From contig CALJHG010000003.1 of the NCBI GenBank assembly GCA_938075585.1, positions 1 to 56,230 of the forward strand: a DNA stretch of 56,230 nucleotides, read 5' to 3'. The stretch is from an uncultured Gammaproteobacteria bacterium (GTDB taxonomy: Bacteria; Pseudomonadota; Gammaproteobacteria; Ga0077536). The translations under genes were made by a program, and so were the position numbers. Shown in pieces: positions 43,624 to 52,670 of this stretch; the stretch's first letter is position 1, and each line of letters opens with the position of its first letter. The notes below the pieces were generated by a model. It was not told the origin of the DNA, did no database searches, and saw only the letters and a list, made by a program, of their open reading frames with translations.

Positions 43624-46032
43624 ATGAAACAAAATTCAATGTTGCGTATCACGGGGTATTCTGATCAATGCTCGGTGGAGCCTGGAGATGAAATCACCTT
43701 CTACGTTCATAGTGAATTTGGTGAACCGTATCAATCAGATATTGTTCGACTGATCAACGGCGATACCAACCCTGAAGGTCCTGGATTCAAGGAAAAAGTA
43801 TTTCGTACGAGCGTCAACGGAAAGTACAAAGGGGCAAATCAGCCACTTATGGCCGGCAGCTATATTTTGGGGCCCCAAAGTGAGCTATTTGATTTAGAAA
43901 GTCTGACTATGTGTGCCTATATCTATCCTACAACGCCAGTTATTGATACAGAGGGCGTCGCGGTTGGAGAACAAGCTCTGTTAGGAAAGTGGGACGACTC
44001 CAAAAAAGTAGGCTACGGACTATTTATTAACGACGCAGGGGCGCTGGAATTTAAAATTGGAAAGGGTCGAGGAAAAATAGAAACCTTTAGCACCAAAAAG
44101 GCAATGATGCGGAAAGTCTGGTACAAGGTCATGGTCAGTTATGACGCGAGTAACGGGAAAGGCTTTATCTGTCAGATACCTTACTTAACTGCTACAAACG
44201 GAGGTCATGGACCGAGCATGCTGCATCCTCGGTCAGATACAGAGGCGGAGAAAAATTTTAAAGTAAAAAATGGACCGGCAAAAATAACGTCAGCACCATT
44301 TATGATGGCCTCTAGTGCAAAAGACCCCGACTGTGGACGAACTGTTTCAGGTGCGCACTATGGCCAGCTCGCCGAGCCATGGACTATTCCAGAGCATACT
44401 CAAAAATATAACGGTAAAATAGATCGACCACGTATAACTAACCGCGCCTTAAGTAGAGCCGAAATCGAGCTAATAATGGGTGCCCCAAGAATGGAAGCTA
44501 TTCCAACAGAGCTTAGAGAGAGCGTAGTTGCTGCGTGGGATTTTAGCGCCAATATACGTGATAATGCGGCCTCTACGCACATCGTAGATATGGGACCTCA
44601 TAGACTACATGGAGTGGCAATTAACTTGCCCGTGCGAGGTACACCGGGACACAACTGGTCCTCACACTTCATGAGTTTTATCCACGGGCCACAAGAATAC
44701 GGAGCTATTCACTTTCATGATGAGACCGTTGACGATGCTCGTTGGCGACCTAGTTTCACTATGAAAATTCCTGATAGGATGGTTAGCGGCGTTTACGCTG
44801 CTCGCTTAAGGGTAAAAGGCCAATCAACACCTGAATACGAAGACTATATCCCGTTTTTTGTCAGGCCGCCCAAAGGAACTACCACGGCAAAAATTGCGCT
44901 CATTATGCCAACTCATAGTTACATGGCTTACGCCAACGATAATCTCAGCGTAAACTCTGTTGTAGCGCAATTGCTAACAGGACAAGTACCTCTGCTGCAG
45001 CCAGGTGATTTACTTCTAAATCAAGAAAGAGGTTACGGGCTTGGTACTTATGCATCCTATCGTGATGGCTGGGGCGTCAATGTTTCGTCAAGACTTCGCC
45101 CAATCCTTAATATGCGACCAAAGTATCTGCATGTACTATCACCATCCATTTGGCAGTTTAATGCCGATCTGCATTTAGTTGATTGGCTGCACGAACTCGA
45201 TTATGACGTCGACATCTATACAGACGAAGACGTTCAGAGAGAGGGCGTAGATCTTTTAAACCGTTATCCAATCGTATTAACGGGACACCATCCGGAATAT
45301 ATCTCTGAAGAGCAAATGGATGCTTATCATGACTACCAATTACAGGGAGGAAGATTCTTATATTTGGCTGCTAACGGCTTTTATTGGATCACTGTGCCGC
45401 ATCCTGACAACCCAAATATTGTGGAAGTTAGAAAAGGTGATAACGGAACTCGCGCCTGGACTATTAATCCAGGAGAGTACTGCAATGCTTTCGACGGAAA
45501 GCATGGTGGACTCTGGCGAGTGAGAGGTCGAGCGATGAGTAAATTATTAGGCGTCACTTTTACCTCGTTTGGATTAACCTACTCGTCGTACTATCGCAGA
45601 GCTCCCGATAGTGAGCTACCTGAATGTAAATGGATAATGAAAGGGATCGGGTCCGACGAAGTCATCGGTAATTTTGGTCTTGTCGGCGGAGGTGCTGCGG
45701 GATTGGAACTTGACCGGTATGATTTAGAACTAGGGACTCCAAATAGAGCCTACCTTCTCGCTCACTCTGAGGGACATAATGATATTTTTGTGTCTGTTAC
45801 GGAAGAATCGACATTCAATGCGAGAGGATATACTCAAGGCGGTACTGGCGACAATAATCCCTGGACGCGTGCCGATATTGTCTACTATAAAACACCCAAT
45901 GACGGCGCTGTATTTTCGGTAGGTTCGATGTCATGGTGTGGTTCTTTGCAGCACAATGATTATAAAAACAACGTTTCGCAAATTATGCAGAACGTTCTAA
46001 ACGGATTCTTAAAATCAGGGGCGCTGCCTTGA
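43624..46032 (+). CDS. N,N-dimethylformamidase beta (large) subunit-like, copy 2
   Basis: An 802-residue paralogue of the copy-1 beta subunit with the same domain order: N-terminal Ig-like part, LamG-like domain (about 75-285, with an insertion compared with copy 1), and amidotransferase-like core. The iron-site candidates are Tyr436 (SYMAYAN), Tyr476 (LGTYAS), His556 and Glu558 (HHPEY); their spacings (40 and 82) are close to those known for the Paracoccus enzyme. GPQEYGAIHFHDE and FGLVGGGAAGLELDR are strictly shared with copy 1, but much of the rest differs, so the two should prefer different substrates. Its stop overlaps the TTG start of the next gene. Confidence 0.86.
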   Translation: MKQNSMLRITGYSDQCSVEPGDEITFYVHSEFGEPYQSDIVRLINGDTNPEGPGFKEKVFRTSVNGKYKGANQPLMAGSYILGPQSELFDLESLTMCAYIYPTTPVIDTEGVAVGEQALLGKWDDSKKVGYGLFINDAGALEFKIGKGRGKIETFSTKKAMMRKVWYKVMVSYDASNGKGFICQIPYLTATNGGHGPSMLHPRSDTEAEKNFKVKNGPAKITSAPFMMASSAKDPDCGRTVSGAHYGQLAEPWTIPEHTQKYNGKIDRPRITNRALSRAEIELIMGAPRMEAIPTELRESVVAAWDFSANIRDNAASTHIVDMGPHRLHGVAINLPVRGTPGHNWSSHFMSFIHGPQEYGAIHFHDETVDDARWRPSFTMKIPDRMVSGVYAARLRVKGQSTPEYEDYIPFFVRPPKGTTTAKIALIMPTHSYMAYANDNLSVNSVVAQLLTGQVPLLQPGDLLLNQERGYGLGTYASYRDGWGVNVSSRLRPILNMRPKYLHVLSPSIWQFNADLHLVDWLHELDYDVDIYTDEDVQREGVDLLNRYPIVLTGHHPEYISEEQMDAYHDYQLQGGRFLYLAANGFYWITVPHPDNPNIVEVRKGDNGTRAWTINPGEYCNAFDGKHGGLWRVRGRAMSKLLGVTFTSFGLTYSSYYRRAPDSELPECKWIMKGIGSDEVIGNFGLVGGGAAGLELDRYDLELGTPNRAYLLAHSEGHNDIFVSVTEESTFNARGYTQGGTGDNNPWTRADIVYYKTPNDGAVFSVGSMSWCGSLQHNDYKNNVSQIMQNVLNGFLKSGALP

Positions 46033-46445
46033 GAAAAGAAGAAAAAGAGGTCGAACTGGAACGAGATCACTATTGGTGGCTCCACCCAGCACTTAGAGGA
46101 CAAGAGTCGATGGGTAGCGATGTCGAGGGAGCTCTTCCATGGCAATGGGAAGAAACAGCCGAATTCGACAGTACTGAGCATCTTGAAACGATTGACCCCA
46201 GCGGCCCCTACGCCGACTTTGCAAAACTTTTGTACAAACTTAATGGCTACAAGCCAGGCCCAGTTACCGGCTGGTATATAGTCTTATCTCCAAAAAAAGG
46301 ACAGTACGCAGTAGGCCAACTTTGCGTCGATCCGAACGTACCCGTAATTCTTTTCAAAGACAGGGTCTTTGCTACTGAAAGTGAAGCACGTGAGGCAGCT
46401 ACTCTCCTCAAACAAGCACATCCGGGACTGATCCATACGAGCTAG
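46029..46445 (+). CDS. additional small protein of DMFase operon 2, alpha-subunit-like
   Basis: A 138-residue acidic protein read from TTG 46029, which overlaps the beta stop (TTGA). The N-terminal half is Trp- and Glu-rich (DHYWWLHPALRG, LPWQWEETAEF). The C-terminal half, FAKLLYKLNGYKPGP, TGWYIVLSPKKGQYAVGQ and FATESEAREAATLLKQ, follows the order seen in the two alpha-like subunits: helix, strand with aromatic, strand, then a helix rich in Ala/Glu. It may be a third subunit or a specialised alpha paralogue. The first ATG (codon 28) would give a shorter form. I do not recognise a named family. Confidence 0.68.
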   Translation: MRKEEKEVELERDHYWWLHPALRGQESMGSDVEGALPWQWEETAEFDSTEHLETIDPSGPYADFAKLLYKLNGYKPGPVTGWYIVLSPKKGQYAVGQLCVDPNVPVILFKDRVFATESEAREAATLLKQAHPGLIHTS

Positions 46446-46472
46446 TCCCGATTTACACAAATCAACAATAGA

Positions 46473-47720
46473 ATGAGTAAACAGCGACGCTTTTGGGCAC
46501 TTATCTCTCTAATTGTAGCCGGTGAGCTAATATTCAGCCTGCCATTCCATGTTCCACGCTACTTCCGACCTTCCTTGCTTGAAGCATTTAGTCTAACAAA
46601 TACTGCTCTTGGAAATATCTTTGCCGTGTACGGAATAACGGCAATCCTAGCTTACTTCCCGGGCGGGATTCTGGCCGATCGCTTCGATCCTAAACGCCTC
46701 ATCATAGTGTCCCTGATTTTAACAGCTCTAGGAGGAATCTATTTTTCTAGCATACCCGATACTTTCAATCTTGGTATTCTCTATGGGTACTGGGGATTTA
46801 CCACTATATTCTTATTTTGGGCTGGCTTAATGCGAGCCACAAAAGCCTGGGGAGGAGATACTTCACAAGGAAAAGCTTTCGGCTTTTTAGACGGTGGGCG
46901 TGGTCTGATAGCAGCTATCTTTGCGAGTGTCGGGGTGTGGCTTTTCTCTAACGCACTCCCGCCGACAGATCTCATTGAAGTGACTGAAAGAAAATCAGCT
47001 CTGACCATTGTTATCCTCTCCTACAGCCTAGCGACCGCTATGGCGGCACTACTTGTTCTTATATGTCTCCCAACTCAAATCAGGGGCAATGTCCCTGATT
47101 CAATGCCGAAGAATACTCTGCTGACTGTGCTAAGTAGACCAGTAGTTTGGTTAAAAGCATTAATTATCTTCTGCGCATACTGCGGTTATAAAGGTCTTGA
47201 TAATTATGGTCTTTACGTGCACGAAGTCTTGAGACTAAGTGAAATAGAATCCGCAAAATTCATGGCATACATGGCGTTCCTGAGACCAGTGGCAGCCGTA
47301 CTTGCCGGATTTCTAGCTGACCGGTTTCTAGCGAGTAGTGTTATAAAATGGTCATTTCTGTTGTCATCAGGCGGCTACATCGGCAATATAATTGTGAACG
47401 GACAAATCGCTCTAGCCAATATTGTATTTGTCACACTTATCATCACTTTTCTCACAGTGTTTGCATTACGGGGCGTTTACTTCGCACTTTTGGCAGAAAC
47501 CCAGACTCCCACTAGATTGACTGGAACTACTGTGGGGATAATATCAGTGATAGGGTACAGCCCTGACATATTTTTTTCGCCATTAGCGGGCAGGATCCTA
47601 GATGCATTTCCAGGGGCTCAGGGTTATACGTATTATTTTTCTCTGCTAACCTTGTTTTCGCTAACTGGATTACTTACTACTATTATTTTAATCAAAAAAA
47701 TCAACGAAGGGCGAGTATGA
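46473..47720 (+). CDS. MFS transporter
   Basis: A 415-residue polytopic protein with about 12 hydrophobic segments. The loop motif between helices 2 and 3 appears as PGGILADRFDPKRLI and its second-half counterpart as LAGFLADRFLASSVIK. Major facilitator family is clear; the substrate is not. It is 27 bp after the DMFase operon 2 and overlaps the next SDR gene by 4 bp, so it likely carries a substrate or product of this cluster. Confidence 0.9.
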   Translation: MSKQRRFWALISLIVAGELIFSLPFHVPRYFRPSLLEAFSLTNTALGNIFAVYGITAILAYFPGGILADRFDPKRLIIVSLILTALGGIYFSSIPDTFNLGILYGYWGFTTIFLFWAGLMRATKAWGGDTSQGKAFGFLDGGRGLIAAIFASVGVWLFSNALPPTDLIEVTERKSALTIVILSYSLATAMAALLVLICLPTQIRGNVPDSMPKNTLLTVLSRPVVWLKALIIFCAYCGYKGLDNYGLYVHEVLRLSEIESAKFMAYMAFLRPVAAVLAGFLADRFLASSVIKWSFLLSSGGYIGNIIVNGQIALANIVFVTLIITFLTVFALRGVYFALLAETQTPTRLTGTTVGIISVIGYSPDIFFSPLAGRILDAFPGAQGYTYYFSLLTLFSLTGLLTTIILIKKINEGRV

Positions 47721-48448
47721 AAAATAAAATATGTGCGATTGTTGGCGCAGGCCAAGGGTTAGGACAGGCCCTGGCCCGACGTTTTGCCAAAGGAGGCTAT
47801 ACGCTAGCGCTAATCACTCGTTCGCAAGAAGGCGGCTCAGCAGCACTTATCGCAGCTCAAGAAGCAGCGCCAGAGCTAGCGCATGAGTATTATCAAGCGG
47901 ATGCCACCAAGCCAAAGGAATTAGAAGACACCCTAAAAGAAATTATCCTGAGCAAAGGCGATATTACTACTCTGATATACAACGTAAGAGGTGGCTATGC
48001 CACTAATGACCCGCTAGACATGTCCTATAACGACGTTGAATCTATATTAAATCTTGAAGTGGTGGGTGCATTCGCAGCAGCTAAATCTGTGCTCCCTGAT
48101 ATGCTAACCAAATCAAGCGGAAATATAATATTCTCCAGTGCAACAGCCGCCTTCCGCGGATCCGGTACAAATCCCTTGTACGCAATCGGCAAATTTGGTC
48201 TACGTGGTCTCTCGCAGAGCTTAGCCAAAGCCTACGGCAAAAACGGCGTACATGTGACTCACGTTCGGCTGGACTGTGAGTTAGATGTACCTGATGTTCG
48301 ACAATGGATGGGCGACGAATTTGATATTGATAAAACCAGTAATGTTGATGATGTTGCAGAGACCTATTGGTGGACACACGAGCAACCAAAATCTGCTTGG
48401 AGTAACGAAATTGAGATCCGCCCCTACTCCGAAAACTGGACTTACTAA
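47717..48448 (+). CDS. short-chain dehydrogenase/reductase (first of two)
   Basis: A 243-residue SDR. The cofactor fingerprint is a variant (AIVGAGQGLGQALARRF), and the usual NNAG is YNVRGG. The catalytic Ser is probably in FSSATAAFRG and the YxxxK motif is YAIGK. Its start overlaps the MFS stop (ATGA). It is followed by a second, classical SDR; they are not obviously duplicates. Confidence 0.88.
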   Translation: MKNKICAIVGAGQGLGQALARRFAKGGYTLALITRSQEGGSAALIAAQEAAPELAHEYYQADATKPKELEDTLKEIILSKGDITTLIYNVRGGYATNDPLDMSYNDVESILNLEVVGAFAAAKSVLPDMLTKSSGNIIFSSATAAFRGSGTNPLYAIGKFGLRGLSQSLAKAYGKNGVHVTHVRLDCELDVPDVRQWMGDEFDIDKTSNVDDVAETYWWTHEQPKSAWSNEIEIRPYSENWTY

Positions 48449-48478
48449 AACCACTGGGACAAAAAGGAACTTTGTAAC

Positions 48479-49252
48479 GTGTCAAAAAAATTCATTGGTA
48501 AAGTAGCTGTTGTAACCGGCGCAAGCCGAGGAATCGGCAAATCAATTGCTTTATCATTAGCCAGTCAGGGCGCCCGAGTAGTCTGTACCGCGACGATTGC
48601 CGAAAATGCAGATACTACCGTAGCAGACATTAAAGAGGCAGGTGGCCAAGCGATGTCTATCGGGTGCCGAGTAGAAGATCCGGATATGGTTAAAGACTCG
48701 TTTGCTTTAATTCATCAAAACTATGGTTCCGTTGACATACTTGTTAACAATGCAGGGATCTCAAAACCAATGCTGACCATGGAAATGAGTGAAGAAAACT
48801 GGGACATCCACATGGATATCAACTGTAAATCTATTTTTTTGTGCTCCCAAGCAGTGGCGCATCAAATGAAAGAAAATGGAGGTGGATGTATCATTAACAT
48901 CGGCTCTATTCTTGGTCAAAATGCCTTTCCAGCTACGCTAGGTTACTGTGCCTCGAAGGCTGCCGTTGATCAAATGACAAAAGTCATGGCTATAGAATGG
49001 GCACGATTTGGTATTCGCGTAAATTGTATTTCACCTGGCTACATTAGGACCGAGTTAATTGATCAGCTTGCACGGGAGGGGAAATTAAAACTATCTGACC
49101 TAGAAAGGCGAACGCCCCAAAGAAGGCTAGGAACAGGCGCAGATGTCGCTAATGCAGTAAATTTTGTTGCTAGCGAAGATGCGAACTTCATGACCGGTGA
49201 AACGCTGATAATCGATGGCGGATGGAACGCGTTCGGTTATTACCAAACTTAG
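48479..49252 (+). CDS. short-chain dehydrogenase/reductase (second, classical)
   Basis: A 257-residue classical SDR with all landmarks: TGASRGIG, LVNNAGIS, catalytic Ser in INIGSILGQNAF, YCASK for YxxxK, and a C-terminal LIIDGGWNAFGYY. It starts at GTG 48479, preceded by AAAGGA. NAD(P) oxidoreductase of an alcohol or keto group; substrate unknown. It lies in the same-strand row with MFS, SDR and M20 genes. Confidence 0.92.
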   Translation: MSKKFIGKVAVVTGASRGIGKSIALSLASQGARVVCTATIAENADTTVADIKEAGGQAMSIGCRVEDPDMVKDSFALIHQNYGSVDILVNNAGISKPMLTMEMSEENWDIHMDINCKSIFLCSQAVAHQMKENGGGCIINIGSILGQNAFPATLGYCASKAAVDQMTKVMAIEWARFGIRVNCISPGYIRTELIDQLAREGKLKLSDLERRTPQRRLGTGADVANAVNFVASEDANFMTGETLIIDGGWNAFGYYQT

Positions 49253-49308
49253 TTTAAAGCTTTCAAAATATTGGCACATCAGCCAATTTTAGCCTATGGT
49301 ATTTGTCC

Positions 49309-50475
49309 ATGACTGTAATAAAAGAAATCACGGAAAATAATTCAAAATACATGGGCTGGCGTAAACAACTGCACTCGATACCCGAACTCGCCTATAAAGA
49401 AAACGAAACCTCTAACTTTATTGCTGAAAAACTCGAGAGTTTTGGTATTCCGATCGTCCGCGGGTTAGGCAAAACCGGATTAGTCGGAACTATAAGATCG
49501 GGAAATAGCGATCGTTCAATCGGGCTTCGAGCTGACATGGATGCTCTGCCAATAAACGAGCTAAATACTTTCGCACACAAGTCAAAGCATGCGGGAATAA
49601 TGCACGCATGCGGACATGATGGTCATTCGGCAACACTCCTTGCCGCTGCTGAGTATCTTTCTAAAAATAGAAATTTTGACGGTATCGTGCATTTTATCTT
49701 CCAACCTGCCGAAGAAGGAGAAGCTGGTGCCAAGGCCATGATAGAAGATGGGCTATTTGAAGATTTTCCCATGGAGTCAGTCTACGCGATTCATAACTGG
49801 CCCGGCCTTCCGATTGGTGAAATTGCAATGCGTAGTGGTCCAATAATGGCTGCAATGGATGTGTTTGAAATAAAAATTATTGGTAAAGGTGGCCACGCCG
49901 CATTGCCCCACTTAGTGATTGATCCTATCCCAGTTGGTGCCCAAGTAGTACTCGCGTTACAAAATATCGTATCGAGAAATCTCAGCCCTACCGATACCGC
50001 AGTGGTATCAGTCACTCAATTTCATGCTGGAGATGCCTGGGCCGTGGTTCCCAAAGAGATCATACTAAAAGGTACCGTTCGGAGCTTCACGCCCAACGTT
50101 CAAAAATTGATAGAACAACGTATGAAAGAAATAACTTCAGGGATTTGTACCGCGAGTAATTGCGATTTCAATTGGTGGTATGAAAAGCGATTTCCCCCGA
50201 CAGTTAACTCCTCAGTAGAAACAGAGCTGGCAGCAAAAGCTGCACGGTCAGTATGCGGAAACGAATCAGTAAACGCTAACGTAGAAATGGTAACCGGCTC
50301 TGAAGATTTTGGTTATATGCTGCAAGAAAAACCTGGATGCTATGCGTTCCTTGGTAACGGGCCAGGAGAAGGAGGGTGCATGCTGCATAGTGCACATTAT
50401 GATTTTAATGATGAAATCATACCGGTGGGGGCAAGCTATTTTGTGCAATTAGTAACAGAAGAATTAAAAATTTAG
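49309..50475 (+). CDS. M20-family amidohydrolase (hippurate/N-acyl-amino-acid hydrolase type)
   Basis: A 388-residue M20D metallopeptidase-like amidohydrolase. LHSIPELAYKENETSNFI opens it, RADMDALPINE and MHACGHDGHSATLL supply metal ligands, PAEEGEAGAKAMIEDG the catalytic and metal Glu, and AGDAWAVVPKEIILKGTVRSF the dimerisation-domain end. These enzymes release acyl groups from N-acyl amino acids or related amides. I choose ATG 49309; a TTG lies two codons upstream. Fifth amide-bond hydrolase within about 22 kb. Confidence 0.92.
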   Translation: MTVIKEITENNSKYMGWRKQLHSIPELAYKENETSNFIAEKLESFGIPIVRGLGKTGLVGTIRSGNSDRSIGLRADMDALPINELNTFAHKSKHAGIMHACGHDGHSATLLAAAEYLSKNRNFDGIVHFIFQPAEEGEAGAKAMIEDGLFEDFPMESVYAIHNWPGLPIGEIAMRSGPIMAAMDVFEIKIIGKGGHAALPHLVIDPIPVGAQVVLALQNIVSRNLSPTDTAVVSVTQFHAGDAWAVVPKEIILKGTVRSFTPNVQKLIEQRMKEITSGICTASNCDFNWWYEKRFPPTVNSSVETELAAKAARSVCGNESVNANVEMVTGSEDFGYMLQEKPGCYAFLGNGPGEGGCMLHSAHYDFNDEIIPVGASYFVQLVTEELKI

Positions 50476-50508
50476 CTTAGTACACGTCAGTACACTAAAG
50501 GAGTAGTA

Positions 50509-50901
50509 ATGAACAAACATAAAGAACTAATTACGGCTGGGTTTAACGCGTTAGCCGATGGTGATTCAGGGCCGTTAATGGGGTTATTTGACGACAGCGT
50601 TCAGTGGCGAATAATTGGAGACACAAAATTTTCCGGACTGTATGAAGGAATGGAGGAGGTCACTGGGCGACTTCTCGGTCCATTGTCCGAGCTACTTGAC
50701 GGTCATCTTCATATATTCGTGGACAACCTAATTTCGGAAGGTGACTATCTCGTTTGCCAAGGCAGGGGCGAATCAAAAACTATATCCGGCGGCACATATA
50801 ATAATACCTACTGCTGGGTATACAAATGGTCTGGCGATAAAATTACGGCGGTAACTGAATACTTAGATACTGAAATACTAAGGGCCTCTTTTGAAAATTA
50901 G
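50509..50901 (+). CDS. SnoaL/NTF2-like protein
   Basis: A 130-residue cone-shaped NTF2-fold protein, recognised by LITAGFNALADGDSGPLMGLFDD, VQWRIIGDTKFSGLYEG and the strand series DNLISEGDYLVCQGRGES. Members bind or isomerise small hydrophobic ligands. It follows the M20 gene after 33 bp with a good AAGGAG site and ends the accessory row before the convergent ychF. Confidence 0.82.
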   Translation: MNKHKELITAGFNALADGDSGPLMGLFDDSVQWRIIGDTKFSGLYEGMEEVTGRLLGPLSELLDGHLHIFVDNLISEGDYLVCQGRGESKTISGGTYNNTYCWVYKWSGDKITAVTEYLDTEILRASFEN

Positions 50902-50933
50902 ACCACGGTGGGGGCTAAGAATAGATCAAAGTA

Positions 50934-52031
50934 CTAGACATTAAAACGAAAATGCATGACGTCACCATCTTTTACAAGATACTCTTTCCCTTCGACCCTT
51001 AACTTGCCAACCTCTCTTGCCTTAGGCTCTCCCTCACATTCTATATAGTCTTGATAACCAATAACTTCTGCTCTAATGAAACCTCTCTCAAAATCAGTAT
51101 GTATAACACCAGCAGCCTGAGGGGCTAAAGCGCCTTGCTTTACGGTCCATGCTCGGCTCTCTTTTGGTCCCGCTGTGAAAAAGCTCTGCAAGCCCAATAA
51201 ACGATATCCAGCTCGAATCACTTTATCTAGACCAGACTCCTCAATTCCTAAGTCTTTCAAAAACTCATCTCTATCAGACTCTGGTAACGCGGCTATTTCC
51301 GCTTCTATCTCTGCACAAAGAAAAATACATTCGGCTCCGATCTCGTTCGCGTAGGCTTCTACCAGCGATACTTGGGGGCTGTGTTGCAGTTGGTCTTCTG
51401 AAACATTCGCTATAAAAAGCATAGGCTTCACAGTTAATAGTGAAAGCTCTTTAGCTAATATTAGAGCAGGATCAGCAATAGCAAGATTAGCCGCGCGGAT
51501 AGCGACACCGTTTTCTAAGTTCTTCAAAAGTATAGTGAAGCACTCGACACGTTGACGCTGTTCCTTGTCGCCGGATCTGGCTTGCTTTTCTGCCTTTTCC
51601 AAACCACGCTCGCATAATTCCAAGTCAGCAAGCAATAACTCCGTCTCAATGATATCGATATCCGCGACTGCATCAATTCGTCCCGAAACATGCGTAACGT
51701 TATCGTCTTCAAAGCAGCGAACGACGTGTGCGATCGCGTGCGTTTCTCTGATATGCGCTAAAAATTTATTTCCCAAGCCTTCGCCATTAGACGCCCCTTC
51801 AACTAACCCTGCGATATCAACAAATTCCATGGTGGAAGGAATGACCTTCTTTGAACTTGCGATCGAAGCTATGCGAATTAATCTCTCGTCGGGAACAGAA
51901 ACTATACCGACATTAGGTTCTATCGTACAAAACGGATAATTCTCGGCCGCAATTTCAGCGCTGGTAAGCGCATTAAATAAAGATGACTTGCCGACATTCG
52001 GTAATCCAACAATTCCACACTTAAAACCCAT
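50934..52031 (-). CDS. ychF: redox/ribosome-associated GTPase/ATPase YchF
   Basis: YchF is an Obg-related ATPase. The 365-residue protein has P-loop GLPNVGKSSLFNALT, switch ENYPFCTIEPNVG and VDIAGLVEGASNGEGLGNKFL, and the NxxE nucleotide motif (NVSE) in place of NKxD. The C-terminal TGS-like domain shows FFTAGPKESRAWTV. It is the last gene of prs-rplY-pth-ychF on the minus strand. Confidence 0.97.
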   Translation of the reverse strand: MGFKCGIVGLPNVGKSSLFNALTSAEIAAENYPFCTIEPNVGIVSVPDERLIRIASIASSKKVIPSTMEFVDIAGLVEGASNGEGLGNKFLAHIRETHAIAHVVRCFEDDNVTHVSGRIDAVADIDIIETELLLADLELCERGLEKAEKQARSGDKEQRQRVECFTILLKNLENGVAIRAANLAIADPALILAKELSLLTVKPMLFIANVSEDQLQHSPQVSLVEAYANEIGAECIFLCAEIEAEIAALPESDRDEFLKDLGIEESGLDKVIRAGYRLLGLQSFFTAGPKESRAWTVKQGALAPQAAGVIHTDFERGFIRAEVIGYQDYIECEGEPKAREVGKLRVEGKEYLVKDGDVMHFRFNV

Positions 52032-52046
52032 TAAATATCACTCACG

Positions 52047-52631
52047 TTAGTTATCATCTCGACGGTTCAAAACATTCATAGCACTTTCAAAGGAACCAGA
52101 CATGATTTCATCAGACAGTGCCAGAACATCATCTATGCGAGAAGAGATGATCAACCGCTCTTTGGCACCGGGTTTACCTAAAACAAAACTGCTGACATCG
52201 CGACCTGACTCAGGCCGACCTATGCCTATTCGGACTCTATAGTACGCGTCTGATCCAAGACTTTGGGTAATACTTCTAAGCCCATTATGTCCTCCATGAC
52301 CACCACCATATTTGAGGCGAACGCAACCCACACTTAAATCTAAATCATCGTGAGCGACTAAAATATTTTTAGCTTCGATACTGTAATAGTTAGCGTAAGA
52401 CGCCACGCTTTGTCCACTCAGATTCATATAGGTGGTTGGCTTCAAAAAGCTTACGCCATTTGGACATTTACCAGAGATTCCTGAATGTCGTACACTGGGG
52501 CTTAGTGAGGCTTCATTTTTACTAGCCCACCCATCTACAAGCCAAAAACCGACATTATGTCGATCATTTTGGTGACTTTCTCCCGGGTTTCCCACTCCCA
52601 CGACTAACCGTATTTCTTTACCGCTGGTCAT
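52047..52631 (-). CDS. pth: peptidyl-tRNA hydrolase
   Basis: Pth recycles tRNA from dropped-off peptidyl-tRNA. The 194-residue sequence has VGVGNPGESHQ (Asn15), catalytic His25 in NDRHNVGFW, the catalytic Asp in LVAHDDLDL, and GGGHGGHNGLRSI. It is 15 bp from ychF. Confidence 0.97.
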   Translation of the reverse strand: MTSGKEIRLVVGVGNPGESHQNDRHNVGFWLVDGWASKNEASLSPSVRHSGISGKCPNGVSFLKPTTYMNLSGQSVASYANYYSIEAKNILVAHDDLDLSVGCVRLKYGGGHGGHNGLRSITQSLGSDAYYRVRIGIGRPESGRDVSSFVLGKPGAKERLIISSRIDDVLALSDEIMSGSFESAMNVLNRRDDN

Positions 52632-52670
52632 CGCTACCTACAACCAACGCTAAGAATTTTCTCCCCAAAG

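Noticed and set aside
15026-50933. Accessory region as a genomic island inserted at tRNA-Phe
   Set aside because: No integrase, no transposase and no repeat of the tRNA 3' end near the far border were seen. The region is mixed in function and strand, so a tRNA-targeted island is not supported.
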